NCBI RefSeq assembly: GCF_002699205.1
Contig: NZ_PABT01000032.1
Location: 62,001 to 126,000 of the forward strand
Reading direction: 5' to 3'
Length of the DNA: 64,000 nucleotides
Origin: Allomuricauda sp.
Lineage (GTDB): Bacteria; Bacteroidota; Bacteroidia; Flavobacteriales; Flavobacteriaceae
Positions 8,772-16,928 of this stretch are shown one piece after another (the stretch's first letter is position 1; each line of letters opens with the position of its first letter). The notes beneath the pieces are model-generated. The model was not told where the DNA came from. It searched no databases and worked only from the letters and a program-made list of their open reading frames with translations. A program made the position numbers and the translations under genes.

Positions 8772-9113
8772 CGTCATGCTGAACCCGTTTCAGCATCCCA
8801 TAAATGCAAGAAAGTTTTGTTTACATAATGACAAATAAATACAGAACAACATTTTATATTGGAGTCACTTCCAATTTGCATAAAAGAACTGTAGAACACG
8901 TGGAGGGTATTGGGTCAAAATTCACTGGAAAGTATCAGCTAACTGATTTGGTTTATTTTGAAACATACTCGGATATAAATCAAGCTATTGCCCGAGAGAA
9001 ACAATTGAAGAATTGGCATCACGAGTGGAAAGTTAATTTGATAAAAGAACAAAATCCAACTTTAAAAACGTTGGAATATTTAATATGAGACCCTGAAATA
9101 AATTCAGGGTGAC
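8772..9113 (+). mobile_element. Candidate GIY-YIG mobile unit bounded by hairpin-forming inverted repeats
   Basis: The left end (8772-8801) and right end (9086-9113) are each palindromic and, compared in opposite orientation, share the pattern CGTCA-nn-CTGAA-n4-TTTCAG-nn-TCnCA. They therefore act as imperfect ~29-bp terminal inverted repeats. The only content is the GIY-YIG gene at 8804-9088. Its start codon lies just after the left end and its stop codon TGA is inside the right end. Gene-less copies lie on both sides. The architecture is seen directly; mobility is inferred. Confidence 0.7.
8804..9088 (+). CDS. GIY-YIG nuclease family protein
   Basis: 94 residues, a complete single-domain GIY-YIG (YhbQ/UPF0213-like) protein. 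VYIMTN at 7-12 and FYIGVTSNLHKR at 18-29 form the GIY...YIG core with the catalytic Arg, followed by EHVEGIGSKFT and AIAREKQLKNWHHEWK, where the conserved Glu of REKQLK is the likely metal ligand. Members cut DNA or are of unknown role. The gene fills the space between two hairpin ends that occur empty on both sides, so it is a good candidate for the protein that moves or maintains this repeat. Confidence 0.93.
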   Translation: MQESFVYIMTNKYRTTFYIGVTSNLHKRTVEHVEGIGSKFTGKYQLTDLVYFETYSDINQAIAREKQLKNWHHEWKVNLIKEQNPTLKTLEYLI

Positions 9114-9152
9114 AAACAATTATTATAAACGTATCAAGCAAAAAAAATAATA

Positions 9153-9223
9153 CGTCATGCTGGACCCGTTTCAGCATCCCATCATCAAAACCGGTGAGAC
9201 CCTGAAATAAATTTAGGGTGACG
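9153..9223 (+). repeat. Empty copy 2 of the two-hairpin unit
   Basis: Begins CGTCATGCTGGACCCGTTTC and ends TTTAGGGTGACG, with the same hairpin-spacer-hairpin design and length (~71 bp) as the copy at 8663-8733. One substitution lies in the first stem (GGA for GAA) and one in the second. It ends 36 nt before hisF. Confidence 0.85.
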
Positions 9224-9259
9224 ACTAACAATGATTGGTGATTCAATTAATAGAATTAA

Positions 9260-10015
9260 ATGCTTACAAAACGAATTATACCCTGCCTCGATATAAAAAA
9301 CGGCAGAACCGTTAAAGGAATCAACTTTGTTGATCTACGTGATGCGGGGGATCCTGTGGAATTGGCCGAGATCTATGCAAAAGAAGGAGCCGACGAACTG
9401 GTATTTTTAGATATTTCCGCCACCGAAGAAAAACGAAAAACCTTGGCCGAACTGGTATATCACGTTGCGGAAACCATTAATATTCCGTTTACGGTGGGAG
9501 GTGGGATCTCATCTGTGGAAGATGTGGATGTACTCCTTAAAAATGGTGCGGATAAAGTTTCAATAAACTCATCTGCCGTAAAAAGACCCGAATTGATCAA
9601 TGAACTAGTGGCCAAATTTGGCTCGCAATGTATCGTTGTTGCCATTGATGCCAAACAAATTGAAGGACAATGGAAGGTGCATTTGGTAGGAGGTAAGGTG
9701 CCTACGGAAATCGACCTTTTTGAATGGGCAAAAGAGGTGGAAGAACGTGGTGCCGGTGAAATTTTGTTCACCTCGATGGATCATGATGGCACCAAAAATG
9801 GCTTTGCCAACAAAGCTTTGGCAAAATTGTCGGAATTGGTAAATATTCCTGTGATTGCATCAGGTGGTGCAGGAACCATTGCTCATTTTTCAGATACTTT
9901 TAAGGATGGTAAAGCTGATGCTGCCTTGGCTGCCAGTGTTTTTCACTTCAAGGAAATCGAAATCAATACATTGAAAGAAGAATTAAAGAGAGAAGGAATC
10001 CCCGTAAGAATATAG
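9260..10015 (+). CDS. hisF: Imidazole glycerol phosphate synthase, cyclase subunit
   Basis: 251 residues; a (beta/alpha)8 barrel paralogous to HisA. Catalytic D11 is in [14 protein letters not shown] and the second Asp in VVAIDAKQ near residue 130; phosphate loops are TVGGGISS and ASGGAGT. It condenses PRFAR with ammonia from HisH. It is separated from hisA by the DinB gene and the repeat/GIY-YIG cluster, so it depends on readthrough across that region or on a local promoter. Confidence 0.97.
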   Translation: MLTKRIIPCLDIKNGRTVKGINFVDLRDAGDPVELAEIYAKEGADELVFLDISATEEKRKTLAELVYHVAETINIPFTVGGGISSVEDVDVLLKNGADKVSINSSAVKRPELINELVAKFGSQCIVVAIDAKQIEGQWKVHLVGGKVPTEIDLFEWAKEVEERGAGEILFTSMDHDGTKNGFANKALAKLSELVNIPVIASGGAGTIAHFSDTFKDGKADAALAASVFHFKEIEINTLKEELKREGIPVRI

Positions 10016-10017
10016 AA

Positions 10018-10614
10018 ATGAAAATAGACTTCAATAAGAACCCAGACGGATTAGTGCCGGCCATTGTTCAAGATGCAACAACCAAAAATGTTTTGATGCT
10101 GGGCTATATGAACCATGAAGCGTTTGAGAAAACCCAAGAGACCCAAAAAGTCACGTTTTATAGTCGTTCCAAGCAGCGATTATGGACCAAAGGTGAGGAA
10201 AGCGGTAATTTTTTGAATCTCGTGGATATACAAGTGGACTGTGATAACGACACTCTTTTGGTGAAAGCAAACCCCGTAGGACCTACGTGCCATAAAGGTG
10301 ACGACACCTGTTGGGCCGAAGAAAATGTTCAAGACTATGGCTTTTTGTCCACCTTGGAAGGCGTTATAAAATCCAGAAAAAATGATCAAGACAACCCGGA
10401 TAGCTACGTGGCATCATTATTCCGAAAAGGTATCAACAAAATAGCACAGAAAGTAGGGGAAGAGGCCGTGGAAACCGTGATCGAGGCCAAAGACGATAAC
10501 GAGGATCTCTTCCTGAACGAGAGCGCCGATTTGTTGTTTCACTATCTTATTTTATTGCAAGCAAAGGGCTATACATTGGACGATATAGTGAAAACGCTGA
10601 AAAAGCGCCATTAA
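10018..10614 (+). CDS. hisI: Bifunctional phosphoribosyl-AMP cyclohydrolase / phosphoribosyl-ATP pyrophosphohydrolase
   Basis: 198 residues; HisI and HisE fused (hisIE). The N-terminal cyclohydrolase (1 to about 105) has the metal-binding VDCDNDTLLVKANP and GPTCHKGDDTCW motifs. The C-terminal pyrophosphohydrolase (about 112 to the end) has the MazG-like helical pattern KVGEEAVETVIEAKDDNEDLFLNESADLLFH. It starts 2 nt after hisF and closes the his operon. Confidence 0.96.
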   Translation: MKIDFNKNPDGLVPAIVQDATTKNVLMLGYMNHEAFEKTQETQKVTFYSRSKQRLWTKGEESGNFLNLVDIQVDCDNDTLLVKANPVGPTCHKGDDTCWAEENVQDYGFLSTLEGVIKSRKNDQDNPDSYVASLFRKGINKIAQKVGEEAVETVIEAKDDNEDLFLNESADLLFHYLILLQAKGYTLDDIVKTLKKRH

Positions 10615-10649
10615 ACAAATGCGTTAAGTTTTTTGTAAAGCCTTAGTCA

Positions 10650-10668
10650 TTACGGTGAAATGCCGTAA
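10650..10668 (+). promoter_or_regulatory. Inverted repeat upstream of the VWA gene
   Basis: TTACGG (10650-10655) and CCGTAA (10663-10668) form a 6-bp inverted repeat, 10 nt before the ATG at 10678. It could be an operator or a small hairpin at the 5' end of the mRNA. No clear intrinsic terminator is visible for hisIE. Confidence 0.3.
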
Positions 10669-10677
10669 ATTTATGTA

Positions 10678-11841
10678 ATGGCTATGAATACAAGAAAAGG
10701 ATTTCGTTTTACAAACTACGAAGCCCCGGACCAAACTCCGTTCGAAAAGCTCTTTGAGATTTTTCAGGAACTCATTACCCATACTTCGGGTGATGTGGAG
10801 GAAGCTTTGGATTGGCTCCGTGAGTTGGACAAGGAATATGAGCTTACGGATGAGGATTACACCATAGATGATTTTATTGAAGATTTAAAGGCCAAGGGTT
10901 ATATCCAAGAGGAATTTGATATTGACCCTACGCAAGGAGGTGAGGGTGAAGAAGGCGATGAAAAGCCTGGGGGAGGAAACCTTTCCATAACTTCCAAGCT
11001 GGAGCGGATGCTACGTCGGCGGGCCTTAGATCAAATCTTTGGTAAAATAAAGCGTAGTGGTTCAGGTGACCATAGAACTGGCAAATCCGGTAAGGGAGAT
11101 GAGCACACTGGTGAATTTCGGGAATATCGTTTTGGGGATTCATTGGAGCACATAAGTATGACCGAAAGTTTGAAAAATGCCCAAGTGAACCATGGTTTGG
11201 ACAATTTTTCTTTGAGCGAGGAGGATTTGGTCGTAGAGGACACCCAATACAAAGCTCAAATGAGCACGGTGCTTATGATAGACATCAGCCACAGTATGAT
11301 CTTGTATGGCGAAGACCGGATTACACCTGCCAAAAAAGTAGCCATGGCTCTGGCCGAGCTTATCACAACGAGATATCCAAAAGACACTTTGGATATTTTG
11401 GTTTTTGGAAACGATGCTTGGCCCATACCCATTAAAGATTTGCCCTATTTACGTGTAGGGCCATATCATACCAATACGGTGGCCGGACTTCAGTTGGCAA
11501 TGGACATGCTACGTAGAAAACGGAACACCAATAAGCAGATTTTTATGATCACCGATGGAAAACCTTCTTGTTTGCGACTTCCGAACGGTGACTATTACAA
11601 AAACAGCGTAGGTTTGGACGAATATATCGTTGAAAAATGTTACGCAATGGCGCAACAGGCCAGAAAACTTCATATTCCCATAACCACTTTTATGATTGCC
11701 GAAGACCCTTATCTAATGCAATTTGTGCGTGAATTTACCAAAGCAAACAAAGGGAAAGCATTTTATACAGGACTAAAAGGTTTGGGTGAAATGATTTTTG
11801 AAGATTACGAACAGAACAGAAAAAGAAGAATTAAAGGATAA
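10678..11841 (+). CDS. VWA domain-containing protein (partner of MoxR-type ATPase)
   Basis: 387 residues. The N-terminal ~190 residues are acidic with a Gly/Glu-rich linker (about 87-100). A von Willebrand factor A domain follows, with MIDAS residues D202, S204 and S206 (DISHS), the later Thr in HTNT and D293 in MITDGKPS. No signal peptide or membrane segment, so cytoplasmic. It lies 8 nt upstream of a MoxR/ChlI-like AAA+ ATPase; such VWA-AAA+ pairs act as chaperones that assemble or activate metal-cofactor or membrane complexes. The target here is unknown. A second ATG at 10684 is an alternative start. Confidence 0.88.
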   Translation: MAMNTRKGFRFTNYEAPDQTPFEKLFEIFQELITHTSGDVEEALDWLRELDKEYELTDEDYTIDDFIEDLKAKGYIQEEFDIDPTQGGEGEEGDEKPGGGNLSITSKLERMLRRRALDQIFGKIKRSGSGDHRTGKSGKGDEHTGEFREYRFGDSLEHISMTESLKNAQVNHGLDNFSLSEEDLVVEDTQYKAQMSTVLMIDISHSMILYGEDRITPAKKVAMALAELITTRYPKDTLDILVFGNDAWPIPIKDLPYLRVGPYHTNTVAGLQLAMDMLRRKRNTNKQIFMITDGKPSCLRLPNGDYYKNSVGLDEYIVEKCYAMAQQARKLHIPITTFMIAEDPYLMQFVREFTKANKGKAFYTGLKGLGEMIFEDYEQNRKRRIKG

Positions 11842-11849
11842 AACAACAT

Positions 11850-13319
11850 ATGAATTTGGATCATACCAAAATAAAGACACTTGGCGAGCTAAAGTCAGCT
11901 GGTTATACAAGTAGAAGCATAAAAGATGAACTCAGGGAGAATCTTTTGGATAAAATCTCCAAAGGAGAGCAGGTGTTCGAAGGGGTTTGGGGTTACGAAA
12001 ACTCTGTGATCCCAGAACTTGAAAGGGCCATTCTTTCCCGTCACAACATTAATTTATTGGGTTTGAGGGGGCAGGCAAAAACACGTTTGGCCCGTTTGAT
12101 GGTACAATTGTTGGATGAGTGGATGCCGATAGTGGAAGGTTCAGAAATCAATGATGATCCATTGGAACCCATTTCACGATATGCCACCGAGCTAATACAA
12201 GAAAAGGGGGACGTAACCCCAATAAGCTGGGTACACAGAAGTGAACGTTTTTATGAAAAATTGGCCACACCAGATGTAACCGTTGCAGATTTGATTGGTG
12301 ATGTAGATCCCATAAAAGCAGCAAATCTAAAGTTGTCCTATGCCGATGACCGAGTGATCCACTTTGGGATGATTCCGAGGGCAAACCGTTGTATTTTCGT
12401 AATTAATGAGCTGCCCGACCTTCAAGCTAGAATTCAAGTAGCATTATTTAACATATTGCAGGAAGGTGATATACAAATTAGAGGGTTCAAATTACGCCTG
12501 CACCTGGATATCCAGTTTGTATTCACGGCAAACCCTGAGGATTACACCAATAGGGGAAGTATTGTTACTCCTTTGAAAGATAGAATTGGTTCACAGATTC
12601 TCACCCACTATCCAGAAAGCATCGAAATCGCTAAAAAAATCACCAAGCAAGAGGCGCAGTTGGACAAACGTCAATCCGAGCTTGTTTACGTCCCTGAAAT
12701 TGCCATGGATTTATTGGAGCAAATCAGTTTTGAGGCTAGAAACAGTGAATATGTAGATGCAAAAAGTGGGGTAAGTGCCCGTATGAGCATTACCGCTTTC
12801 GAAAATTTGCTGAGTACGGCAGAGCGTAGGGCCATTGTATCGGGAGATAAGAAAACAACGGTTCGCCTAAGCGATTTTATGGGAGTGGTGCCATCCATTA
12901 CCGGAAAAATAGAATTGGTGTACGAAGGAGAGCAGGAGGGAGCAGGTTTCGTGGCCGAAACTTTGATTGAAAATGCGGTCAAATCACTATTCCCCAATTA
13001 TTTTCCAAAAATTGACAAGCTTCAACGCAAAGAAGAACAAAATGAATATGATGAATTGGTAAGTTGGTTCTTTAACGGGGAGGGTTTTGAGCTTTTGGAT
13101 GAAGAAAAAGACGATGAATACAAATCCAAACTGGATTCCATTGGTCCATTGAACCATCTTTTGAAAGAATATCAACCTGAAATATCCAAGGAAGATTCCT
13201 ATTTCCTAAAAGAACTATTGCTTTGGGGATTGGTGGCCCACAACAAACTGAGCAAACATCGCTTTCAACAAGGGCATCAGTTCAAGGATTTATACGGAAG
13301 CTATATTAGAGGGCTTTAA
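11850..13319 (+). CDS. MoxR/magnesium-chelatase-like AAA+ ATPase
   Basis: 489 residues. Walker A is GLRGQAKTR at 71-79, Walker B lies in CIFVINELPDL, sensor 1 in FTANPEDYTNRGS, and a further arginine-containing stretch is TPLKDRIGSQILTHYP. The helical lid and a charged C-terminal extension follow. The AAA+ core resembles ChlI/BchI and MoxR proteins, but no magnesium-chelatase pathway genes are nearby. The tight spacing after the VWA gene indicates the two subunits work together. Confidence 0.88.
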   Translation: MNLDHTKIKTLGELKSAGYTSRSIKDELRENLLDKISKGEQVFEGVWGYENSVIPELERAILSRHNINLLGLRGQAKTRLARLMVQLLDEWMPIVEGSEINDDPLEPISRYATELIQEKGDVTPISWVHRSERFYEKLATPDVTVADLIGDVDPIKAANLKLSYADDRVIHFGMIPRANRCIFVINELPDLQARIQVALFNILQEGDIQIRGFKLRLHLDIQFVFTANPEDYTNRGSIVTPLKDRIGSQILTHYPESIEIAKKITKQEAQLDKRQSELVYVPEIAMDLLEQISFEARNSEYVDAKSGVSARMSITAFENLLSTAERRAIVSGDKKTTVRLSDFMGVVPSITGKIELVYEGEQEGAGFVAETLIENAVKSLFPNYFPKIDKLQRKEEQNEYDELVSWFFNGEGFELLDEEKDDEYKSKLDSIGPLNHLLKEYQPEISKEDSYFLKELLLWGLVAHNKLSKHRFQQGHQFKDLYGSYIRGL

Positions 13320-13326
13320 CTTGGCT

Positions 13327-13809
13327 CTATTGCCAAATATTTAGATTATCGTTATAATTTTCAAAATTATAAACCCCGATATAGCGTTTTCTTAACCAAA
13401 AGGTATAAAGGGTCAAAATGGGAAGAATGCTATATAGGACCACGGAGAGCGTTGCCATGGGTTTAAACGTCGCAGGTATCACGTGCTCCTCAAACATTTC
13501 TATAGAATAAAGCACCATTACGCTATCATAGATCTTGTATAAATAAACGATTATCATGGCATATAGTGCATACTCAATGTTCCGCATTTTCGGATCGGGA
13601 AGTTCACCCTCGGTAATCTTGAACCAAATCACATATAGATAAAGGAAATGAACAGAAGTAAGTATCGGGATGATGTAATTATCAGGCTTTAAAAAATAGA
13701 ACTCGTTGGTGTAAACACCGTAAAAACTCAAAACTATCAAGCTTAACAAAACTGCTACACTGGCTAGGATATTTCTTTTCCAAGTGATGATTTTTGACAA
13801 TGTGTTCAT
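13327..13809 (-). CDS. Multi-pass membrane protein of unknown function
   Basis: 160 residues with four hydrophobic segments at about 13-30, 42-62, 78-100 and 110-138, ending in a basic tail (FWLRKRYIGVYNF). No catalytic motif is visible. It converges on the MoxR-like ATPase gene, whose stop is 7 nt away, and lies downstream of cysM on the same strand but 149 nt away. ATG start. It looks like a small integral membrane protein conserved in Flavobacteriaceae; function unassigned. Confidence 0.75.
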   Translation of the reverse strand: MNTLSKIITWKRNILASVAVLLSLIVLSFYGVYTNEFYFLKPDNYIIPILTSVHFLYLYVIWFKITEGELPDPKMRNIEYALYAMIIVYLYKIYDSVMVLYSIEMFEEHVIPATFKPMATLSVVLYSILPILTLYTFWLRKRYIGVYNFENYNDNLNIWQ

Positions 13810-13958
13810 TTCAAATTTAGATTTGGGACTTAATTCAATATAAAGAACGGGGTTTTTAAAACACTATTTTAAAGAAATCGATGAGCCGCACACAATGTTG
13901 GATATCATGGAAAATACGAGGTGAAACCCTGAAAAACTGATATGTGGAAAGCCCTTGT

Positions 13959-14843
13959 CTAATCGAAAAGGTCTGACGAAAGATAACGATCGCCACGATC
14001 ACAAACAATGGAAACAACAATGCCGCTTTCCAAGGTTTCCGCAAGGCGTAGGGCCACCGTAGCAGCACCACCACTACTCATTCCCGCAAAAATACCTTCT
14101 TCTTTCGCCAATTGTTTCGACATAGTTCTGGCATCTTTTTCACTGACCTCCATTACAGTATCCACTTTTTTGGGATTGAAAATTTTGGGGAGGTATTCTT
14201 GGGGCCATTTCCGTATTCCCGGTATTTTGGAATCGTCGGTGGGCTGTACACCCACAATTTGGACATCGGGATTTTGTTCCTTTAAGTAAGTGGAAGTTCC
14301 CATAATTGTGCCCGTTGTCCCCATACTTGATACAAAATGGGTGATTTTTCCATCTGTATCCCTCCATATTTCGGGACCAGTTGTTTTGTAGTGCGCTTTC
14401 CAATTATCATCATTGGCAAACTGGTTCAACATTTGGTAACCCTCTTCCTTCACTTTGGTTTCGGCATAATCCCTAGCACCTTCGATGCCGACATCGGCAG
14501 GGGTCAAGGTGACTTTTGCACCATAGGCCCGCATGGTCTGCACACGTTCCTTGGTTGAATTTTCGGGCATTACCAATTCAATATCAAGACCAAAAATACC
14601 AGCTATCATAGCCAATCCTATACCCGTATTCCCGCTTGTAGCTTCAATGAGTTTGGATTCTTTGGTAAAATCTCCACGCTCCAGACCACTTTTGATCATA
14701 TTATAAGCAGGCCTGTCCTTCACGCTACCTCCGGGATTGTTCCCTTCTAGTTTAAACAGGAGTTTTACATTTGGATTTGTATTCAATACTTTGGATTCCA
14801 CCAAAGGAGTGTTTCCTATTAGGTCTAGTATATTTTTAGACAT
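13959..14843 (-). CDS. cysM: Cysteine synthase B (O-acetylserine sulfhydrylase)
   Basis: 294 residues; a fold-type II PLP enzyme. The PLP lysine is K42 in NPGGSVKDRPA, the substrate loop is EATSGNTGIG near 68-77, and the phosphate-binding loop is SMGTTGTIMGTS. The LIGNTPLVE start and short length favour CysM over CysK. It makes cysteine from O-acetylserine and sulfide or thiosulfate. Its start overlaps the 3' end of the serine acetyltransferase gene by 8 nt, giving a cysE-cysM operon. Confidence 0.95.
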   Translation of the reverse strand: MSKNILDLIGNTPLVESKVLNTNPNVKLLFKLEGNNPGGSVKDRPAYNMIKSGLERGDFTKESKLIEATSGNTGIGLAMIAGIFGLDIELVMPENSTKERVQTMRAYGAKVTLTPADVGIEGARDYAETKVKEEGYQMLNQFANDDNWKAHYKTTGPEIWRDTDGKITHFVSSMGTTGTIMGTSTYLKEQNPDVQIVGVQPTDDSKIPGIRKWPQEYLPKIFNPKKVDTVMEVSEKDARTMSKQLAKEEGIFAGMSSGGAATVALRLAETLESGIVVSIVCDRGDRYLSSDLFD

Positions 14844-15645
14844 TTGGGGTCGTCTTTATTTTAATTTCTGGGGTATGATAAACTTTGGAATTGGCAGGTA
14901 CGGACGATGTTATCCAGGCATTACCACCAATAATGGAATTTTCACCTATTACGGTCTCACCTCCCAAAATGGTTGCATTGGCATAAATGGTAACATTATT
15001 CTCAATGGTCGGGTGGCGCTTTGTGTTTTCCAAATTTTTGGCAACGTAAAGAGCACCGAGAGTAACCCCTTGATATAATTTCACATTATCATGGATTACC
15101 GCTGTTTCACCAATGACAACACCTGTGGCGTGATCTATAAAAAAGGACTTTCCTATTTTGGCACCGGGGTTGATATCTACACCGGTTTGTCTGTGGGCAT
15201 ATTCGGTCATCATCCGAGGAATCAAGGGAACGCCTTCTTCATAAAGTTCGTGAGCCAACCTGTAGATGGCAATGGCATAAAAACCAGGGTAAGCCATATA
15301 GATTTCTTGAAGCGACAACGATGCCGGGTCACAATTCAATATGGCTTCGGCATCCAAATTCAAGTTTTCAAGAATCTTTGGTAAATGGGAAATATAATTG
15401 TTCCAAAGTTCTTCATTCGGTTTTTCCAATTCCCAACAAGCCATGTCCATTAGGTTGTTGAACTTTTTTTCCAGTAATTCCAAATTAACCGCAACCGGGG
15501 TATTGGCATCAAATAAGGTATAAAAAAGTGTATCCGTAAAATCTTCGGTATCCTGCTTTAACCTGTAATCCAGATAGGGCAGTTTTTTGTGCCTATTGAG
15601 TTCAGCAATGATTTTTTCCTTGTCCATACTGCTCATTATGGTCAT
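14836..15645 (-). CDS. cysE: Serine O-acetyltransferase
   Basis: About 269 residues from the ATG chosen at 15645; a GTG at 15672 and ATGs at 15636 and 15627 are alternatives, and the most conserved-looking start is MDKEKIIAELNRH at 15627. The N-terminal half is helical; the C-terminal half is a left-handed beta-helix of hexapeptide repeats (DINPGAKIGKSFFIDHATGVVIGETAVI...). It contains the catalytic His of DHATG and the acetyl-CoA-binding region. It makes O-acetylserine for the overlapping cysM. The very end (KIKTTPNV) is a short tail; flavobacterial forms typically lack the long inhibitory C-terminus of E. coli CysE. Confidence 0.93.
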   Translation of the reverse strand: MTIMSSMDKEKIIAELNRHKKLPYLDYRLKQDTEDFTDTLFYTLFDANTPVAVNLELLEKKFNNLMDMACWELEKPNEELWNNYISHLPKILENLNLDAEAILNCDPASLSLQEIYMAYPGFYAIAIYRLAHELYEEGVPLIPRMMTEYAHRQTGVDINPGAKIGKSFFIDHATGVVIGETAVIHDNVKLYQGVTLGALYVAKNLENTKRHPTIENNVTIYANATILGGETVIGENSIIGGNAWITSSVPANSKVYHTPEIKIKTTPNV

Positions 15646-15719
15646 AAAATTAGAGAAATCCTTACCACACACTACTATAAAAGACTAACTTTAGTTTAAA
15701 AATAACATATTATCCGTGT

Positions 15720-16400
15720 ATGGTGACCAATATTACTATTTCTAAACCTATTTTTGATTTCCTCGGTTCACTCGAAAAAAACAATAACAGGGAATGGTTT
15801 GAAGAACACAAGTCAACTTTTCAAACCCATCAATCTGAAGTCAAGTCTTTTTTTGAGGCCGTTAAGGAGTCGTTGTCACATCACGATGAAATTGAGAAAA
15901 TGAAAATGTTCCGTATTTATCGGGATGTCCGTTTTTCCAAGGACAAAACACCCTATAAAAGTCATTTTGGCGGATCTTTTTCCCGATTGGGCGCCCATTT
16001 GCGCGGAGGTTATTATATACATTTAAAACCAGGAGGGTCGTTATTGGCCACTGGATTCTGGGCCCCGAACAAAGAGGATCTTTTCCGGATTAGAAAGGAA
16101 CTGGAAATGGATGCGTCAGAATTTCGCAAGGTCATCAACCAAAAAGAACTAAAATCCATTTGGGGAGAACTCAGTGGCGATGAACTGAAAACTGCACCAA
16201 AAGGTTTTGATAAAGAACATCCCGATATAGACCTAATTCGAAAAAAACAATTCGTTTTTGTCCGAAACCTTACGGACAAGGAAGTGCTTTCACCTTCATT
16301 TTTAAACGAAGTGGACAGCTCCTTTAAGGCCATCCGTCCCTATTTTGACCTGATGAGCGATATCCTCACCACAAACTTAAATGGAGAGTCAATTTTGTAA
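15720..16400 (+). CDS. DUF2461 domain-containing protein
   Basis: 226 residues covering a single DUF2461 (TIGR02453) domain. Hallmarks are FLGSLEKNNNREWFEEHK at the start, then MFRIYRDVRFSKDKTPYKSHFGGSF and GGYYIHLKPGGSLLATGFW. The family is widespread and of unknown function. It is divergent from cysE, and its 3' end overlaps the convergent gene at 16389 by 12 nt. ATG start. Confidence 0.9.
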   Translation: MVTNITISKPIFDFLGSLEKNNNREWFEEHKSTFQTHQSEVKSFFEAVKESLSHHDEIEKMKMFRIYRDVRFSKDKTPYKSHFGGSFSRLGAHLRGGYYIHLKPGGSLLATGFWAPNKEDLFRIRKELEMDASEFRKVINQKELKSIWGELSGDELKTAPKGFDKEHPDIDLIRKKQFVFVRNLTDKEVLSPSFLNEVDSSFKAIRPYFDLMSDILTTNLNGESIL

Positions 16401-16802
16401 CAAGGTCTCTTCCTCTAAAAGCTGGATTTGGTCCTTTAAACGCTCCACTACCATATTCATCATCCTTTTGTTCAAGGCGGATGAATTGGTAATATAGTCT
16501 CGATATTCTTCAACGGTGAACTGGCCAATGATCATTCCCTTTAGGGAATTTCTAAACTTGATGTCTTTTTGAACGGCCCTTTCGATATATTGGAATTTCT
16601 TTTCCAAGGAAAGGTCGTAAAAGGTCCCTTTATGCTTGTTCGCATAATTCTTGAAAGCCTCTACCAACAAATCGTTTTGGAGTTTGATCACAGGCCTCAG
16701 TGTTTGGTTCTGAAAGCGCTCGTTAAAACTCATCTGACTATTGAATTGTGCTTGTGGAATACTCGGACGGATGTCCAATAAACTCTCGGATCGTGAATCC
16801 AT
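16389..16802 (-). CDS. Conserved flavobacterial protein of unknown function
   Basis: 137 residues from the ATG at 16802; a GTG at 16841 would add 13 residues that do not look conserved. The protein is helical and basic, with the stretches LRPVIKLQNDLLVEAFKNY, KFQYIERAVQKDIKFRNSLKG and SSALNKRMMNMVVERLKDQI. Relatives in Flavobacteriaceae sometimes carry the name glyoxalase, but I see no vicinal-oxygen-chelate motif and would not use it. Converges on the DUF2461 gene with a 12-nt overlap of the two ends. Confidence 0.75.
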   Translation of the reverse strand: MDSRSESLLDIRPSIPQAQFNSQMSFNERFQNQTLRPVIKLQNDLLVEAFKNYANKHKGTFYDLSLEKKFQYIERAVQKDIKFRNSLKGMIIGQFTVEEYRDYITNSSALNKRMMNMVVERLKDQIQLLEEETLLQN

Positions 16803-16928
16803 GGCTGCGGTTTTCAATAAAATTACAGAATGATGAATCACACATTTTTAAATATCGCAATAGTTGTCAACGATGTTATGAACAAGCTCATTTAATTCTT
16901 TATTTTAGTGCCAAAGCACATTCAAACC

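Noticed and set aside
16389..16802. Glyoxalase annotation for the 137-residue protein
   Set aside because: No vicinal-oxygen-chelate motif or metal ligands are visible.
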